DNA of 64,000 nt, from the NCBI GenBank assembly GCA_943368345.1, contig CALRKY020000015.1, positions 1 through 64,000 of the forward strand, written 5' to 3'. The translations under genes were made by a program, and so were the position numbers. Of the stretch, positions 61,815-64,000 are shown one piece after another. This stretch comes from JADCGM01 sp943368345. Its GTDB lineage: Bacteria > Pseudomonadota > Alphaproteobacteria > Sphingomonadales > Sphingomonadaceae. The notes beneath the pieces were generated by a model. That model did not search any database. It worked only from the letters and a program-made list of their open reading frames with translations, and had not been told where the DNA came from. Position 1 is the stretch's first letter. The number at the start of each line of letters is the position of its first letter.

Positions 61815-63106
61815 CCAACATGCTGACTGATCCAATGCTGCAACGCCGTCATTTTCTCGCCGCCGTTGGCGCCATCGCCGCCTCTCCGGCGTTTGCCCAG
61901 GGCGGGACCCGGCAATATGCCGCTGTAAAGGCCCTTGCCGAACGCTATGTCGCCGAGAAGAAGCTGGCAGGGCTGAGCTTTGCGCTGTCGACCGGCGGCG
62001 CACCCGCCTCCTATGTCAACGCCGGAACGCTCGCCTTCGATTCGCAAGCCCGGGTCGATGAGAATAGCCTGTACCGGATCTATTCGATGACCAAGCCGGT
62101 CACGGGCGTCGCCGCCGCTTTGCTGATCGAGGACGGCAAGCTAAAGCTCGACCAATCGATTGGCGATATCCTGCCGTCCTGGCGCAATCCGCGTGTTGCC
62201 ATCGATCCGGCCAAGGGGCTCGAATCGCGCGCCGCTGCCGGACCCGTGACGGTACGGCATCTCCTGACGCACACGTCAGGGGTCAGCTATACGATTAGTG
62301 GCAAAGGGCCGGTGCAACAGGAATATCTGCGCGCCGGGCTGCACGCCACAACCGGCACGCCGCGCGAATATCGGGCGCAGGAGGCCGTTGGCATGGGATT
62401 GGCCCCCGACGCGGCGGGCGATTATCTTCCGAACCTGCGGGCCTTTGCTGACACGCTGGCGACCATGCCGCTGATCGCCGATCCGGGCCGGGTCTGGCAT
62501 TATTCACTCGGACTTGATCTGCTGGGTGCCGTCATCGAGGCCGCTGCGGGCATGCCATTTGATAGCTTCCTCAAGACCCGGATTTTTGATCCGCTCGACA
62601 TGGCATCCACCAGTTTCAAGTCGCTCGATCCCCGGCGGCTGACCAGCAATTATATGATGTCGCCCAAGGGGCCGATGCTGCTCGACAACGCGGTGCGCGG
62701 TGCCTTCAACGAGACGCCGCCAATCCCGATGGGCGGGGCAGGACTTGTGTCGTCAGCACGCGACTATTTCCGTTTCGGCGACATGCTGCGCGGCGGCGGT
62801 GCACTTGGTGCGCAGCGGATCATGAAACCGGAGACTGCGCAAATGATCGTCAGCGATATCATGCCCGCCGGGGTGCGGTACCGCGATGGCGGCGGCTTCG
62901 GCTTTGGTGGCCGGGTTGTCACCTCCGACTCGAAAGAGGCGAATGATTCGCTCGGCTCCTACGGCTGGGGTGGCGCGGCCGGTACGATTTTCTGGATGGA
63001 CCCGGCCAAACGGGCCGTGGTCGTCGGGATGATCCAGATCATCCCGGGAGAGGCCTATCCCTTGCGCAAGGAACTGCGCGAAGCGCTGGCAACCGACGCG
63101 GCATGA
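61811..63106 (+). CDS. Serine hydrolase, class C beta-lactamase-like
   Basis: 431 residues. The N-terminus (LQRRHFLAAVGAIAASPAFA) looks like a Tat or Sec export signal. SxxK is SMTK in YRIYSMTKPVTGVAAALLIE, the YxN position reads YSLG in WHYSLGLDLLG, and the third motif is less clear (GWGGAAGTIFWMD). The fold covers beta-lactamases, D-peptidases and esterases, and an esterase/EstB-like activity is as likely as lactamase. ATGA overlap with thrC-like downstream. Confidence 0.88.
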   Translation: MTNMLTDPMLQRRHFLAAVGAIAASPAFAQGGTRQYAAVKALAERYVAEKKLAGLSFALSTGGAPASYVNAGTLAFDSQARVDENSLYRIYSMTKPVTGVAAALLIEDGKLKLDQSIGDILPSWRNPRVAIDPAKGLESRAAAGPVTVRHLLTHTSGVSYTISGKGPVQQEYLRAGLHATTGTPREYRAQEAVGMGLAPDAAGDYLPNLRAFADTLATMPLIADPGRVWHYSLGLDLLGAVIEAAAGMPFDSFLKTRIFDPLDMASTSFKSLDPRRLTSNYMMSPKGPMLLDNAVRGAFNETPPIPMGGAGLVSSARDYFRFGDMLRGGGALGAQRIMKPETAQMIVSDIMPAGVRYRDGGGFGFGGRVVTSDSKEANDSLGSYGWGGAAGTIFWMDPAKRAVVVGMIQIIPGEAYPLRKELREALATDAA

Positions 63107-64000
63107 CCTGGCGAAGCTACCTCTCCCATCTCGAATGTTCGATGACGGGGGAGCGTTATCCCGCCGATGTGGTGCAGGGTCTGTCGCGCGTCGGTCGGCC
63201 GTTGCTTGCGCGGTACGACCTTGAGGCTGTCCGGCGCGATCTGCCGCGCGATGCCCTCAAGGACCGGGACAGCGGCCTGTGGCGATATCGGGAGCTGCTG
63301 CCGGTCGCAAACCCCATACACGCGCTTTCGCTGGGTGAGATCGCTACGCCATTGATCCCGCTGTTGGGCGAGCCCGGAACTGTGCTGGTGAAGGACGAGG
63401 GACGGTTGCCGACCGGGTCGTTCAAGGCGCGCGGGCTGTGCGTGGCCGTGTCGATGGCGCACCAATTCGGCATCACCCGGGTTGCCATACCGACCAACGG
63501 CAACGCCGGGGCGGCAATGGCGGCCTATGCGACGCGGGCCGGCATGGAGAGTTTTTGCTTCTGCCCGGATGATACGCCCGAGGTGAACGTCCGCGAAATG
63601 GCGGCCCAGGGTGCCAAGGTCTGGCGGGTCAACGGCCTGATCAACGATTGCGGGCGGATCGTTGGGGAGGGCAAGGGTCCGGCAAACTGGTTCGACATTT
63701 CGACGTTGAAAGAACCGTACCGGATCGAGGGCAAGAAAACGATGGGGCTGGAATTGGCCGAACAGCTCGGCTGGGCCCTGCCCGACGCGATTTTCTACCC
63801 GACCGGTGGCGGCACCGGCCTGATCGGGATGTGGAAGGCGTTCGACGAGCTTGAGGCGCTCGGCTGGATCGGCAGCGCCCGCCCCAAAATGATCGCGGTG
63901 CAGGCCGAAGGGTGTGCGCCCATCGTCAAGGCTTTTGAGGCTGGTGTCGAACATGCCGACCTCTGGCAAAATGCCCAAACGCTAGCGGCTGGCATCCGGG
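63103..64000 (+). CDS. thrC: Threonine synthase (cut by window edge)
   Basis: The frame from ATG 63103 (ATGA overlap with the hydrolase stop) continues past the right edge; 299 codons are visible. SHLECSMTGERYPADVVQGL is the N-terminal zinc-finger-like start, DEGRLPTGSFKARGL contains the PLP lysine, and PTNGNAGAAMAAYATRAG and FYPTGGGTGLIGMWKAFDEL are further landmarks. This is the fold type II, archaeal/plant-like class of threonine synthase. It converts phosphohomoserine to threonine. The C-terminus is missing from the window. Confidence 0.88.
   Translation, partial: MTWRSYLSHLECSMTGERYPADVVQGLSRVGRPLLARYDLEAVRRDLPRDALKDRDSGLWRYRELLPVANPIHALSLGEIATPLIPLLGEPGTVLVKDEGRLPTGSFKARGLCVAVSMAHQFGITRVAIPTNGNAGAAMAAYATRAGMESFCFCPDDTPEVNVREMAAQGAKVWRVNGLINDCGRIVGEGKGPANWFDISTLKEPYRIEGKKTMGLELAEQLGWALPDAIFYPTGGGTGLIGMWKAFDELEALGWIGSARPKMIAVQAEGCAPIVKAFEAGVEHADLWQNAQTLAAGIR

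Overview
The window reads as a chromosomal segment of a sphingomonad (Alphaproteobacteria, order Sphingomonadales). The base composition is GC-rich, and several genes point to that lineage: an NDUFA12-type complex I protein beside MlaD and a DUF2155 protein, a CBP3-type ubiquinol-cytochrome c chaperone beside BamE and a DUF177 protein, the mreBCD-PBP2-rodA cluster, and a MutL with an endonuclease motif. No taxon-specific marker such as 16S rRNA is present, so genus and species are not called.

Left core region (1-13.9 kb): the operon ETF-ubiquinone oxidoreductase, TPR protein, ispE (cut by the window edge) on the minus strand; a divergent run of an unusual uracil-DNA glycosylase-like protein, moaB and a small TonB-domain protein; a BrnT/BrnA toxin-antitoxin pair; mutL; then the rod-shape operon mreB-mreC-mreD-mrdA-rodA, whose genes overlap by four bases from mreC onward. 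A tRNA-Lys(CUU) closes this block.

Integrated element (about 13.88-28.04 kb): a 14.1-kb island sits in the 3' half of tRNA-Lys, bounded by 52-bp direct repeats (48 of 52 identical). At its right end lie a tyrosine integrase, a MerR/AlpA-type excisionase-like protein, a terminator and a primase-polymerase/helicase. Next come a 530-bp region with short dispersed repeats (candidate origin), a divergent promoter with a long inverted repeat, a small-terminase-like protein, an Abi/HEPN-like protein and a few unrecognised phage-type genes. At the left end is cargo: a controller-regulated type II restriction-modification set (XRE controller, restriction enzyme candidate, C5 methyltransferase) and a two-gene nucleotidyltransferase-fold plus DUF262 unit. 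The layout resembles a phage satellite (P4/PICI-like) carrying defence cargo. No capsid, tail or large-terminase gene is seen. Base-pairing differences show that the island replaced the 3' half of the tRNA and that the original half survives at the right junction. A decayed parDE pair lies just outside.

Right core region (28.4-64 kb): MATE exporter, S1/P1 nuclease, a TonB-ExbB-ExbD-ExbD operon, folate genes (folB and a FolM-like reductase), a lone GH24 lysozyme, uvrC, glutathione S-transferase, MAPEG protein, nitroreductase, pgsA-moaD-moaE-enoyl-CoA hydratase, acyl-CoA synthetase, a single-domain response regulator, a CAU tRNA, a WalW-like deacetylase, trxB-lysR, an atypical histidine kinase, an Lrp regulator, aat, DUF2155-MlaD-NDUFA12, ssb, exoD, amn, DUF1905, type II NADH dehydrogenase, bamE, cytochrome bc1 chaperone, DUF177, D-amino-acid aminotransferase, an ECF sigma/anti-sigma/periplasmic sensor operon, nudC, a serine beta-lactamase-like hydrolase and threonine synthase (cut by the edge). 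A strongly folded intergenic segment downstream of lysR looks like a small RNA with C-rich loops.

The most notable items are the island with its tRNA half-swap, the NTase-fold/DUF262 pair as a possible undescribed defence unit, the terminase-like gene that suggests helper-phage packaging, and the candidate small RNA.
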